NCBI GenBank assembly: GCA_001910725.1
Contig: MJGA01000030.1
Location: 186,001-250,000 of the forward strand
Origin: Phanerodontia chrysosporium
Lineage: Eukaryota; Basidiomycota; Agaricomycetes; Polyporales; Phanerochaetaceae
Length of the DNA stretch: 64,000 bases
Reading direction: 5' to 3'
The notes under the pieces were generated by a model, which made no database searches, was not told the DNA's origin, and worked only from the letters and a program-made list of their open reading frames with translations. Position numbers and translations under genes: made by a program. Below, one piece after another: positions 22,475 through 32,848 of the stretch (its first letter is position 1; every line of letters starts with the position of its first letter).

Positions 22475-22670
22475 GTACAAGGCCCTGTGGCGGAATGGAT
22501 TATTGCTAGAGCTTTCGCTCTGCAGGTCGGGAGTTCGACTCTTGCTTGAAGCTTTAATTTTGCATCTGATATTCCGCTGGGCCATTTGTGTTTAGCGCCC
22601 GACTTCTCAGCGGATAATCTGCTTATGTTGAATGTACGGGGTGTGGCTAAACCGGTGAACTGAATCTCCT
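22475..22670 (+). mobile_element. SINE-like element, copy 2
   Basis: The head CCTGTGGCGGAATGGATTAT (box A region) and GGGAGTTCGACTCTTGC (box B region) are tRNA-like. The tail TGAATGTACGGGGTGTGG with AACCGGTGAACTGAA is shared with copy 1, which lies inverted 460 bp away. Different heads on one tail suggest a shared 3' module, as in some SINE families. No coding frame. Confidence 0.6.
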
Positions 22671-22680
22671 CGATTCCATT

Positions 22681-22910
22681 AAAGTGTTTTACGTGACTGT
22701 AGCATTGGTCTCCTGTTGCGGTAGCATCCCCTTCATAACGGCTGACGCCAATACACTGCGGCCCTGTTGTAGCCGATGAGCCGCAACAGATGCTCATAAC
22801 AGCATATATCCTGCTGTATGCGGCAGTATGCACTGCATCCGGTGATTCCAGCACGAGAATCCTTCCTCCGCCGCCAATGAGCCTTTTAATCTTCATGTAT
22901 TCACGCTCCA
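22681..22910 (+). repeat. Dispersed repeat R1, copy 2 (no MITE)
   Basis: Matches 13620-13990 without the MITE, so it preserves the empty site (GTAGCATTGGTCTCCTG). It adjoins the end of SINE-like copy 2. Confidence 0.7.
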
Positions 22911-23080
22911 AGACAGATGTCTTTCACCAAAGGTGCAAACCTGCCAACATGTTCTCCTGGCTTGCACGCGCAACCACAACTACCGGTTTTTACTGCGCTA
23001 TGGGAGACGGCTGATGTCTGTCAGCAACATTGGTGGCACGAGGGGCTTCCCTTTCCAAGTAAGTTGTCGCCTCAACCACA

Positions 23081-23485
23081 ACTACAGGGACTTGCAAAAG
23101 AAACTCCAGATCAGCAGTTTTCGCCCAACGGCAGCTGGTGACATTTATCACCACATTTGGTGTGGAGCTGTCAAGCAAGCCGCTGGGTTCCCGACGACGA
23201 AGCCACGCTCCTTTTCACTGAGACGAGAAACACCGCCGTAAGATGAATGTTTACGTGCCATGTCTTATCACATGAGGCCCACGGATTACTTTCCATGTTT
23301 TTTGGTAACAAGCTGAGCTCTGGGGCCTCGAGAACGGAGGTCGGGCGGGGCGCACAGAACGTAGTCCAGGCCGCGCGGGGGTCTGTACCGGATGACAGCG
23401 ATTTCCCAAAATTGGAGATGAACTGTTAGCGTTGCTCGCGAGCATCAGAGGGCGACCTGCAGTTTCGTTTGCAAGTCCCTGTAGT
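23081..23485. repeat. 405-bp unit bounded by 32-bp inverted repeats
   Basis: The left end ACTACAGGGACTTGCAAA continues to about 23112 and is matched in reverse complement by 23454-23485 with few mismatches. The layout resembles a small DNA transposon, but I find no target duplication at its borders and no coding frame, so the class is open. Confidence 0.5.
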
Positions 23486-23726
23486 AACGCTCGAGTCAAC
23501 TCCACAGTGGACTCGGTATACTGCAAATCGACCCGATGCCGATATCCGGATACTTAACCCCAGCAGTGACCGCATAAGCTTCCCAACTCAGCATGCTGAA
23601 CTGGTCTCAAGCCTCTCTCCCATCTGACTCACGCGCCCCGGGGCAAACAGACGAGGAAAACGCACATGTTATTGCCTACACTAGGCCCGTAAAAATACAC
23701 ACAAAACCCCGTCTCCCACTCGCGCG

Positions 23727-25331
23727 TTACCCCGCATTGCACCACACGTTCCCCCACCGGTCCTGCGCGACACCAGTGACGCCGTGGCCCTGCACGCCCT
23801 CCGCGCCGCTGTCGATGAAGCCGACGCCGTAGCTCGCGACGGCGTTGAAGCGCGGGACGGGGCACGCGAAGCCCATGCTGTTCGGGCACGCGCGGTCGAC
23901 GGCCGTGCACGTCTCGAGACACGGCAGCAGCGCCGTGTACGGCTGCGCGAACGGCGGCAGGCCCGGGCTGCGCGGCACCGCCGACGGGGCCTGCGGCGCG
24001 AGCGCCGACGTCGGCTTCAGCGGCACCTGCGCCTGCGCCCCAGTGTCGCCGCCGGGCGCGGGCGCGGGCACGGGCGCGTCGACGGCCTCGGCACAGCGCG
24101 GGAACCAGATCGTGCAGAGCCACGCGCGGTACGCCGCCTGGCAGTCCGCGCACGACACGAGCGGGCTGTACTCGTCGCGCCCGCAGGGGAACGTGAGCAG
24201 CGACGTCGTAAAGTTCGAGAGCACCTCGAGCAGCGGCGCGGTCACGCTCGCGGGCAGTGTGCGCGCCGTGTGTGCGCCCGCAGGGCCTGTCGCCCCGCCG
24301 ATCGGCACCGCGTACGCGATCGACGGGCAGTACGGCAGCGAGTGCACGAGCGGGCACGCGAAGGTTGCTGCGGGTCCGTCAGCGCGGCCGCAGTGCTGTG
24401 AGCGCAGGGAGACCCACCAGACTTGGTGACAAAGTTGATGGGCTGCGTGACCTTGGTGTCATTGAGCACGACGTAGGCGGTGTAGTTCGTCTGCGGCTGC
24501 AGCCCGTTGAGCAGCCACTGCCAGCGCCAGCCGGCGCTGTCCTTGAGCCAGAGCCCGTCGTCTGCGCTGCTCCTGTCGTCGAGCAGGATGCTCCCCTTGA
24601 CCGCGCCCGCGCCCGCGGCTGCGCGCAGCCCACAGCCCGTGAGCGGGAGCACTGCCGCGGCAAGCGCAGACGTAGGCGCGACAAAGACCGAGGCGTTGAT
24701 GGGCAGCGTGGGCGCCGAGGGCAGCGAGAGGTTCGCTGGTGGGAGCGTGTAGTTTGGGTACGTCGGCACGTCTGGGGGCGGCGCGGGAACGAGCGGGGGC
24801 GAGAAGAGCAGCGCCTGGTTGTTCGTGGAGTCGCCGAGCAGCGGGAACGTGTCCGTGACGTTGTGCATCGCGTCTGCGTGTGGTAGGTCAGCGGCACGAC
24901 ACTGCAGGCAACAGTCGGCACGCACCGTCGGGAGACACGCCGACCTCGAACGGGACCTGGGCCGCGCCCTGCACCGTGAGGACGCCGCCGTCCCGCAGCG
25001 CACCTGTCCACCACCCATAGCCGTCCCCGCCAACGACAAGCTCCCAGACGCCGTCGTGCCCCACGTCGTCCGCGCCCGGGTGTGTCACATCGCTATTGTT
25101 CGAGAGGAAGAAGCGTGGCGCACTCCCGCTCGCGCTGCCGCATAGCGCGACGGACACTGCCGCACGCGGCGTCGCAGGCAGCGCAAAAAGCGTCGGCGCT
25201 GCGCCGTGTGCTGTCGCTGGCGACGAGTAGACGCTGTTCAGCGATAGTCTCGTCGTCGTCTGAGTGTGTACGAGGTGTGCATGCAGGAGGAAGATGAGGG
25301 GGAAAGGTAACATTGAAAATAAGCCGCCCAT
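23727..25331 (-). CDS. MID1: MID1, stretch-activated Ca2+ channel regulatory subunit
   Basis: Exons 25331-24926, 24873-24418 and 24367-23727 join in phase to 500 residues. A signal peptide (MLPFPLIFLLHAHLVHTQ, ATG 25313 or 25331) is followed by an Asn-glycosylation-rich ectodomain (NYTLPPANLSLPS). The cysteine-rich C-terminal half contains CPLVHSLPYCPS, CADCQAAYRAWLC, LPCLETCTAVDRACP and SYGVGFIDSG, the conserved block of fungal Mid1 (PF12929). Mid1 pairs with the Cch1 pore to form the high-affinity Ca2+ influx system at the plasma membrane, needed under ER, cell-wall or pheromone stress. Length fits the family. A second copy at 14482-15796 lacks the 5' end. Which copy is ancestral is unclear, but only this one is complete. 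Confidence 0.85.
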
Positions 25332-25579
25332 CAATAATTTGTGCGTGATTTTCTCGTCTGATAAGCCCACTTGAAGTGAGAAATATCTGCAGTAAATACG
25401 CCACGTGCGAAACTCTCGTCCAAGGACCAACGCCGCCCTTGATTGGTTGGTAACAGACCTTCTTGCATCTTGTTTCGTGAGTATATTGCAGGCAGCTCGT
25501 CGTTGAAGACGAGATGATAGTAAACACTAAGACGTGTCGACCAGGTGACGCCAGCTGGACCGCGAGTCGAGCTCATGCC

Positions 25580-27072
25580 ATGGCTTCCGACTCCATAGAT
25601 CTTGTCGGTGGGCCTTTCGCAGTCCTGGAGTCAGATCCCGGTCAGTGCATATGCCACACGGTATTGCTCTGGGAGCACTAAATGGCATTCGTGAATATAG
25701 GGGTCTTCACCATTTTGCTGCGCAAGCTCGGCCTGCAGCATCTCGAAGTCATTGAGCTCTACTCTGTCGAGCCGTGGGCGACAGCCCACCTCGAGCGCGA
25801 CATCCGTGGGCTTATCCTGTGTTACCCATGTCCCGCAGACAGCCCGAGAGACGGTGCTGCCATGGATTTTGACGAGGAGTCTGCGGACCCGGACGCTAAA
25901 GACGTCTGGTTCGCGCACCAGTTGAGCGTCGACGCGTGTGCGTCGCAGACCATCCTAAACGTTTGCATGAACCTCGACGGGGTCGCAATGTCTCCGGCTC
26001 TGCGCGAATTTTATGAGGATACGCTAAGGATGGATCCCCTAGTGAGCACATCGTGTGCAGCAGGGCGTGTGTGCTAACTCGCGCAGATGAAAGGCCTCGC
26101 GTTCACGAACTGCGCCTTCATTCGAGAGGCGCACAACACCATGGCAAGGTATGCATAGCCAAAAACAGGGATCTTGTGCATATGCTGATTATTCGTGCAG
26201 GCCAGCCGACATCTGCGCCGCAGAACACGCTCTCGCAAAGACCACTTCAGAGTACACGAAGACCCTGAAGGCAAACTCCGCTCGCCCCGCGGCAAAGCGC
26301 CGCAAGCTCAGCTCGCCTAAGAAGAAGCAAAGTGCGAGCGACGCGGAAGACCTCGAGGACACGTTCCACTACATCGGCTACGTGCCCGCGCACGGACACG
26401 TCTGGGAGCTCGACGGCCTGCGGGCGGGCGGGCCGCTCGACGTCGGCGCGCTGCCACAGGCCTCTGGGCACCTTGGGTGGATAGACATCGTGCGCCCCGC
26501 GCTACAGCGCAAGATGCAGGGTGTGCAGGGTGCCGCGGACGGCCGCTACAGCCTGCTCGCTGTTGTCGGCGATCGCTACGAGGCGGCGAGCGACGCGCTC
26601 GAGCTCCTGAAGCGCGCGCGGACCACGCTCGAGCGCCGCCTCGGAGAGGTGCACCCCGCCGGGTGGCACGACAAGGCCGACGCAGGCCTTGTGCACGGCG
26701 TGGATGCCGCGTTTGAGACGTCGCTCCAGTCGGCTGCCCCCGGAAGGACATTTGCAAGGGACTTTGGCGCGCGGAAGATGGAGCAGGATATGCGCATCCT
26801 GGATATGCCCGAGCGCAGTCTTGTGGGGGCGTGGGAGACGTGCATAAGGGATGCGCGCGAGGCAAATAGGGCCGTTGAAGACGAGATCACGACTGCCAAA
26901 CGAGCACATGTGAGTCTCACGTTGCCTCCTATTGTTGACTCGCAACTTAGTTTCTTGCAAGACCGAGCATATCAGCAGGACCCATGACTATGACGAGTTC
27001 CTCCGCACATTCATTACTTGTATGCATAGAGAAGGACATCTTGACTCAGCGCTCATACCGAAGAATACCTGA
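25580..27072 (+). CDS. UCHL5: UCH37/UCHL5-type ubiquitin C-terminal hydrolase
   Basis: Exons 25580-25640, 25701-26041, 26087-26148, 26201-26909 and 26962-27072 join in phase to 427 residues. The peptidase C12 catalytic set is complete: Gln in WFAHQ, Cys in DACASQ, His in TFHYIGYVP and Asp in WELDGL. The N terminus (LESDPGVFTILLRKLG) and C-terminal helix (RTHDYDEFLRTFI) are typical of UCH37, whose tail binds DEUBAD domains in the proteasome subunit ADRM1 and in chromatin complexes. It removes ubiquitin from substrates. A lysine-rich insertion (RPAAKRRKLSSPKKKQ) in the catalytic domain looks like a nuclear signal. The last intron uses a CAAG acceptor at 26961. An ASXH protein, a potential DEUBAD partner, lies 25 kb upstream. 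Confidence 0.88.
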
Positions 27073-27491
27073 TTATTGGACCCACCCCCGCGGAGAATCG
27101 AAAGTGTGTGATTTAGCGCCCGCGATGAGGGCACCGCAGCTGATTCTCTCTAGCACCAGATGCTTATTGGTCTATGGAACAGCGTGTTGTATATAATTCG
27201 GGGGCAGCCCATTAGCTTGGAATCTCAACGTCAACACCAGATACCTTGTTGTGGACGGGGCGCCGTCCTTTCCGACGCGCGCCTGGTTTAATCACGTATT
27301 TGCGCCGCGTGACCACATGGCGATCGACTCATCTCGGTCAGCGCAGCTGTCCTTATTTGATCTACGCTTCGTCCGTTTTCTCCTCTCAATCGCTCTCCAG
27401 TCCTCCGACCAGAGCAACCTCGAGGTAAAGACCTAAGCCACGTCGACCAATTGATATACTGACTACTCCAACAGATTTTTCAGACGCCGTG
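27073..27491. other. Intergenic stretch with probable 5' leader intron
   Basis: Separates UCH37 from the MFS gene. A donor-like GGTAAAGA at about 27424 and acceptor CAACAG at about 27474 could define an intron in the MFS leader, because joining them puts a stop before the ATG at 27492. Confidence 0.4.
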
Positions 27492-29226
27492 ATGGCACAG
27501 GCTGACGTCCTCCCGACGGCGTTTGACCTCGCTTTCCCGGAGCGAAAGCAAGGCAAGTGGCCGCTGCGAGCTTCATGGCCATGGCGACGGGCAAGAAACG
27601 ACGCGGGGCTCGCGGCGGCGCCAGTGGCAGAGGACCCCGAGTTCAAGCTACCTAAGCTCATCAGCCTGGTCATCGTACTGGTCACTAGCGGACTGCTCCA
27701 GGTGAGCACATATAAGGCATGCAATGCGGAATATTGAATGGTTCTCGCAGATTTCCTTCTTCATTGTTGTTAGTTCTTCCAATGCGTACGCTCAGCATCT
27801 AGGCGGGACTTCCACGTTCTCCGGTCTTGTTATCGGTATCCCGACGGTCTTCTCCGGGATGGCGCTCCTTCCGCTACTGCGGTTCGACCAGGGTCTGTTT
27901 CACGTCACACTCGTGCCCGGGGCTTCGAACGACTCATCACTCATCTAGGTGGTTACCGCATCCCGCTGCATTTTGCGTGTGGGTCGGCCGTCCTGGGCCA
28001 TGTGCTCTACGCGCTGGCCTACGCCGCCGACTTTCTGTACCTGATCCTCATCGGGCGTATCGTCTCTGGATTCGGGTTCACATACTGGATGTACTCGAAG
28101 CGGTACTGCTCTGACCACCGCATTGTCGGCGTGCGGCGCAGGACCACGCTGGCTGGCTACCTCGTCCTCGGCCAGGGTATTGGCTTCAGTCTTGGGCCGT
28201 TTATTGGTGGTCTTCTGTCAGCATCACAATAGCTCTTTCAAAAGCTTCGCTCACATGTCGTGGCGCAGGTACAAGATTGGCTTCGCCAACAAGGTGTTCA
28301 ACGGCTTCACGAGCCCGGCATGGATTATGGCTGGCATCTGGGCCGCATGGTGGGTCTTTGCGGGGATGAACTTCGAGGACGTCCCGCGCCCGTCTCCTGA
28401 GCCAGCGTCCGCGCGGGACGCGGAGGAGATCTCTCTCCAGACGATCACCGCTCCTCGTGTCACACCTGCGGAACCGTCCTCGGACCCCTCGAAATGCCGC
28501 GAAACGCTGAATGCCGCGCCTGCGGACGCCCCGCAAGTTACGGAGGCTCCCGCGGCTGGGAGCGCAAATGGCAGTTCCGAGTCCCTTGGAAGCACACCGC
28601 AACGCACACGCATGTCCGCTGCGCAGTTCGGCGTCATCGCGACGATGTGCTGGTTCGCCATGACCTGCTTCTTCATCCTCGGCGCGTGGGAGTCAAACAT
28701 CCCCGTCTTCACCGCCCCGGGCGCGGGCTTCGCGTACGGGGCGCATGCCTTCGACTTCTCGCCCTACGCCGCGGGGAACCTCATCGCGCTCGGCGGCGCA
28801 TGTACGTTCCCGTTCCTGCTCGCAAACGTGTTCGTCGCGCGGCGGCTGCAGGACCGCATGACGCTGCTCGCGGGCACCGCGCTCGGCAGCGTGGGCCTGC
28901 TCGTGCTCCTTGGCACACTCGCCGCGCGCGACGTGACGCGCGTGTCCCTTTTCTTCGCGTGGTTCCTCGTCGCGCTCGGCTTCAACCTCGCGAGCACCGT
29001 CACGCTCTCGCTCCTTTCGAAGCAGCTGCCCGCGCACTGGAACACGCGCATCAGCGTCGCTATCCAGTACAGTAACTACACGGGGCGCGTTACGGGTGCG
29101 GTCTGGGGTGGTGCGGGCGTTTCGGTCGGGATGAAGTCGTACGTTGGCCTGGAGCTGGCCATTGTTGGCATCGGCATCGTGATGTTCAGCCTGCTGTGGA
29201 GGCAGCTGAAGGCCAAGACCGGCTAA
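27492..29226 (+). CDS. MFS transporter (MFSD8-like)
   Basis: Exons 27492-27701, 27751-27892, 27949-28216 and 28269-29226 join in phase to 525 residues. About twelve hydrophobic segments are visible, beginning with LISLVIVLVTSGLLQ and ending with GIGIVMFSLLW. The loop between helices 2 and 3 carries FDQGGYR, and between 4 and 5 a basic RIVGVRRRTTLAG with GQGIGFSLGPFIGG, patterns of fungal MFS proteins related to the vacuolar/lysosomal MFSD8 group. A long hydrophilic Pro/Ala/Ser loop (about residues 235-300) separates the two halves. Substrate and membrane are not determinable; vacuolar location is inferred from the subgroup. No functional link with UCH37 upstream is evident. Confidence 0.8.
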
Positions 29227-29528
29227 GCTCGTGAATTTGTTCTTGATCTTGTTTATTCTTTGATAATCTTTGCGTCAAGTAGATCTCTCGCTGTGTATCG
29301 CGTCAAACGTGCGCGTCAATGCATCTTGCATAGTTACTATATTGGGACGTCTCGGGACATTATGTAATCATCTCGTCTGGCTCGCAAGCTCACTCTCAGC
29401 CGAACGATATTCGACAGAAGCGCCTCATGGGTCAAACAAGGTATGCATTACACGGTGATAGATACAGCAACGATGTCCGGTCAGTACGTGGCGTATAGCC
29501 TCTGTCATCCACTGGCGCCGCCTGGTCG

Positions 29529-30279
29529 CTAGGGCAGGAAGGCACCGGTGTCTTCAGGGCACCAGTATTGTCGCATGAGCCTGACACCACGCAGTAGACC
29601 TTCCATTGCGAGCAGAGGGTCCTCAGAGATCCAGCGCTGAGCAGCCAGCCTTCTGATGAATGAGGTCGTCCAGAACAAGCATCCGCTCCTGTTTGGATCG
29701 AGTTGAAATCGGTAAAGTCCTTCCCGAATCATCCATCCGATGAGCTGCTGTACTGTCATGTTTTCAGGTCCAGTCCAGTCCCAACCTATCTCACCGTTTG
29801 GTATGGTATGATTGGAAATAGCTCGCGAAGAAGACTTCAATCTAGGATGTGCAATAATATGCATCAGACTTGAAATGCTCAAGTCAGTGAAACGACCTAC
29901 GCGATCTGGCAGGCGACACCGGAGTCCGGCCGTTTTATGGTGTCGAAAATGACTTGTCTGTACCCTTGAGTGATCTCTCCATTGAGCATACGTGGCACCA
30001 TAGCGCAAATGCGCCAATGGATGAGCGGGATAGTGTGGGTAACCTCATCCTTGAATACCTCCTGCGATACGCATGGGCTGACTTTGATGTGTACGACGGG
30101 CTTCATCAGATCTTCGCTCTTGAATCCGTCCAAGTCGAAATATGACAGCTCCTGGGCCGGACGGCCGTGGTGCGCAAGCTGGAGAACGTGGAAGTGAGAT
30201 TGTCTGCTCTGCGCAGTTGTGGATCTCGACTGACCAGGCTCAAAACGGCATTCCGTACGATTTCTCTGTTGGTCGGCAT
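29529..30279 (-). CDS. DUF7770-like small protein, intact copy
   Basis: Exons 30279-30235, 30178-29901 and 29841-29529 join in phase to 211 residues. The order of features, IPLIHWRICAMVPRM then TIKRPDSGVACQI then GENMTVQQ-like helix and NRSGCLFWTTSFIRRL, resembles small mushroom proteins grouped as DUF7770, whose function is unknown. I give this family at moderate confidence. No signal peptide or membrane segment is seen, so it is probably cytosolic. It sits at the inner end of the right duplication arm. The paralogue at 11100 lacks the third exon. Confidence 0.62.
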
Positions 30280-30736
30280 GGTGTTATGACGAGAGCTGGC
30301 TGGTGGGTGTTTTATGTGGAGGTCTGCAGTGGATTGAATGTCTTGCAAGACTGGCTCTGTATTTATAGCACTAGCACTAGTGCCGGTCCAGGAGCATCGC
30401 ATCTAGACATCCGCATCGATAGCATGACTACATGAAGCAATTTGTATTCGCATACAATAACTCGGCATGATAGCGACGAAGACAAGCTAGAGTACCAAAG
30501 TCATACCAACGTCGTGGCGCAGCTTACAATGCTACCCATCCGCCACAGTGAGCCAAACAGGGTTCTCGACAATAGCGCACTCGCATGGAGGATGGGTCCA
30601 TTGTGGGCCCCTTGTTGGAAGCCGTCCATGCCACTTTGACTGAGGACTCTATCGTCCACGGCGACTGCATCCGCACCTCGATAGTCGATAGCATACATGT
30701 TATATTACGTCTGACAGCTACTCTATGAGGCCAAGT

Positions 30737-31778
30737 TTAAGGCTCAAAGCCAATAAGCCAACGGTACCGCTCAAAATAAGGATCAGCTATGAAAGGGAGA
30801 CAACGTCGCCAAGAGAGCGGTGCTAGCATATAAAAGGATATCTCTGAGATCAACACAGCCGTTGTGAATTCGAAAGACCGTGGATAGAACCCAGAGAACT
30901 GCCAATCGATAAGCCACACGCGTCCGTCACGACCAAGAATTACGTTGCCCATATAGAGGTCGTTGTGCGTGAACACAAGAGGCTCTGGCTCATCAAACTT
31001 GCGGGGGATCGGGACGCCCTTGTAAGAAGAACATCGCTTATTCACAGCAGCGGTGAGTTCGCGCGCGTCTGCGAATGGACCTAAATTGCCCACCGAGGCC
31101 AGCGTGTTGCCAGCACACCTCCGCGGCGTGAGGCCAGGGCCCAGAGGCCCAGGGACCGCAGCACGGGGGTGGCAGATGCGGCGGAGCTGGCGGACGTAGC
31201 TGCGAAGCGTCCACGCGACGCGCAGCTTCGTCCACACGCTGAGCGTCGGCCATACCAGGCTGAGACGGTCGCCGGGGATGTAGTCCATGACGAGAAAGCC
31301 GTCGCTGCAGCCGGGCAGGTCCGTGGCGCGGTAGAGTCGAGGAATTGGGATGGTGGTCTGCTCGTACGCGCAGCGCATCGAGAGCACCTCGTTGTACGAC
31401 TCGACTTCGTCGTCTGGGTCCTCGCTCACGATCTTGCAGATTGTGGCGTCGTCGAGTTTGAGCAGCGTTGCGTCTGAGGGGCGGTCCAGAGCTTCCTCGA
31501 GTTCGTGAGACTGCTTTATCTTCATCAGCAAGTCCTCCGTCGTCCACTCTGCGGCGTTGGAAGGCTGGAGTATCGACAGGCGTGAGCAATCCGTGGATGA
31601 CCATGTGTGACGTCGCCTACTGACGCACCATGTCATGAGGACGCAAATCTCGGAATAGACCCAGGGAATCTTCAATAAAATCCGCAATCCATATTAGCAG
31701 TGTGTAGAATGCACGCTGCACCCGACGCCTGCCGAAGTTTCGGTAACTAGGTCCAAACTGTCCAATCAGTCGTTTCAT
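30737..31778 (-). CDS. Aminoglycoside phosphotransferase (APH)-family protein, copy 2
   Basis: Exons 31778-31629 and 31564-30737 join in phase to 325 residues. HNDLYMGNVIL and LIDWQFSGFYP carry the catalytic and metal-binding residues, and FLVMDYIPGDRLS the hinge. It differs from copy 1 by scattered substitutions and one codon near PDDEVESY. The first exon starts MKRLIGQFGPSYRNFGRRR. In this copy the alternative upstream ATG used in copy 1 runs into a stop, so the two paralogues begin in different frames. Substrate unknown. Both copies retain all key residues, which suggests selection or very recent duplication. Confidence 0.78.
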
Positions 31779-32358
31779 ACAAGTCAACGGTGAGGTGCAC
31801 ACACTTCATGGCCACACCGCGCACAGATAGACAAGAAAGAGATATGTTTTAGATCGCGAATGGAAGCTGCTCGCGTTGCCTGGTGCCTCGCCGTGCAACG
31901 GATGGAAGTGGTTGAGCTCCCAGTCAGACGCCCTTCAACGGAACCCCTTGGGCACTGCAGGACCCCAGCCACCTTTGAGCGCTAAGGTGTGGCACTGTCA
32001 GATGCAGCAACAGCAAATCCGCGACAACAATGCACCATTCACGAGAGAGCAATCGACCAAATGCGCGAGTTGGCGCAGGAGAATATCTTCGATACTCTTC
32101 TGGAGCTATTCTAGATCTGAGATACCCAAAGGTCCCGAAACGCTCGCGAGGAATTTCGGCGGAAGCCAGATCGGAGGGCTGGCACACAGACAATATCAAG
32201 ACTGCACAGGTTTCTTTCCTCAATAATCGTGTACTACACACTTCACATGCTGTTTGCCATGGCTTATAACATCACTACTCCGAGTATCCAAGCGTCCTAG
32301 CACCCGCCAAGACTCTGCATAAGACTCATGACAGACGAAGACGGCCGCGACGCTCGTC

Positions 32359-32784
32359 CTAAAGACCAACGATGTGCAGCTTGACGGAAACGCACTCGTC
32401 GTAGAGGTAAGCGCCGTAGTTGTCCGCAGTCGCCTGGTAGATGACGTTCACCTGCTCGCCGGCATACGTCCCGCTCGGGCAGAGCGAGAACGAGTCGGTA
32501 TCGCCGTTGACTGCGAGCAGCGGGTATCCGCCTTGCGCAGGGTCATCATTTGTCTGCAACCACATCAGCACCCAGTCCCTGCTAAAAATACAGCGAGAAC
32601 ACGCACGACAGCGCAACAGACCATGGTATGGGTGTACCTGCTCGGGCGCGACGAGGCTCAGCGCCGCTCCGGGAATGCCGAGGCCTGCTTCCGCGATGCT
32701 GCCAAACGGATCAGCCGCGGTGAGCCTGCCGGCGTCCTGGAGCGGGAGCAGCGGAACGTCGTTGTACGGGTACGACGGCCACGT
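32359..32784 (-). pseudogene. Small secreted protein, copy 3, 5'-truncated and frameshifted
   Basis: Only exons 2 and 3 of the family remain (PYNDVPLLPLQD, then NGDTDSFSLCPSGTY and VKLHIVGL). Exon 1 with the signal peptide is absent, because the duplication arm starts at its 3' border (about 32848). Exon 2 also carries one extra base near 32625 relative to copy 1. It cannot encode a secreted protein. Confidence 0.75.
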
Positions 32785-32848
32785 CTGTTCAGCTCGACGA
32801 GCGCGCACGCCGTGGAAAGCAGTATGCAACAGAGATGCCCTTTCGCGA

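Larger units (their letters stand above)
29530..32848 (-). repeat. Right arm of the inverted duplication
   Basis: Reverse-complement counterpart of 8565-11619. Gene order is the same: secreted-protein 3' exons, phosphotransferase-like, DUF7770-like. This arm lacks exon 1 of the secreted gene but keeps the full third exon of the DUF7770-like gene, which the left arm has lost. The two arms are separated by about 17.9 kb. Confidence 0.85.
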
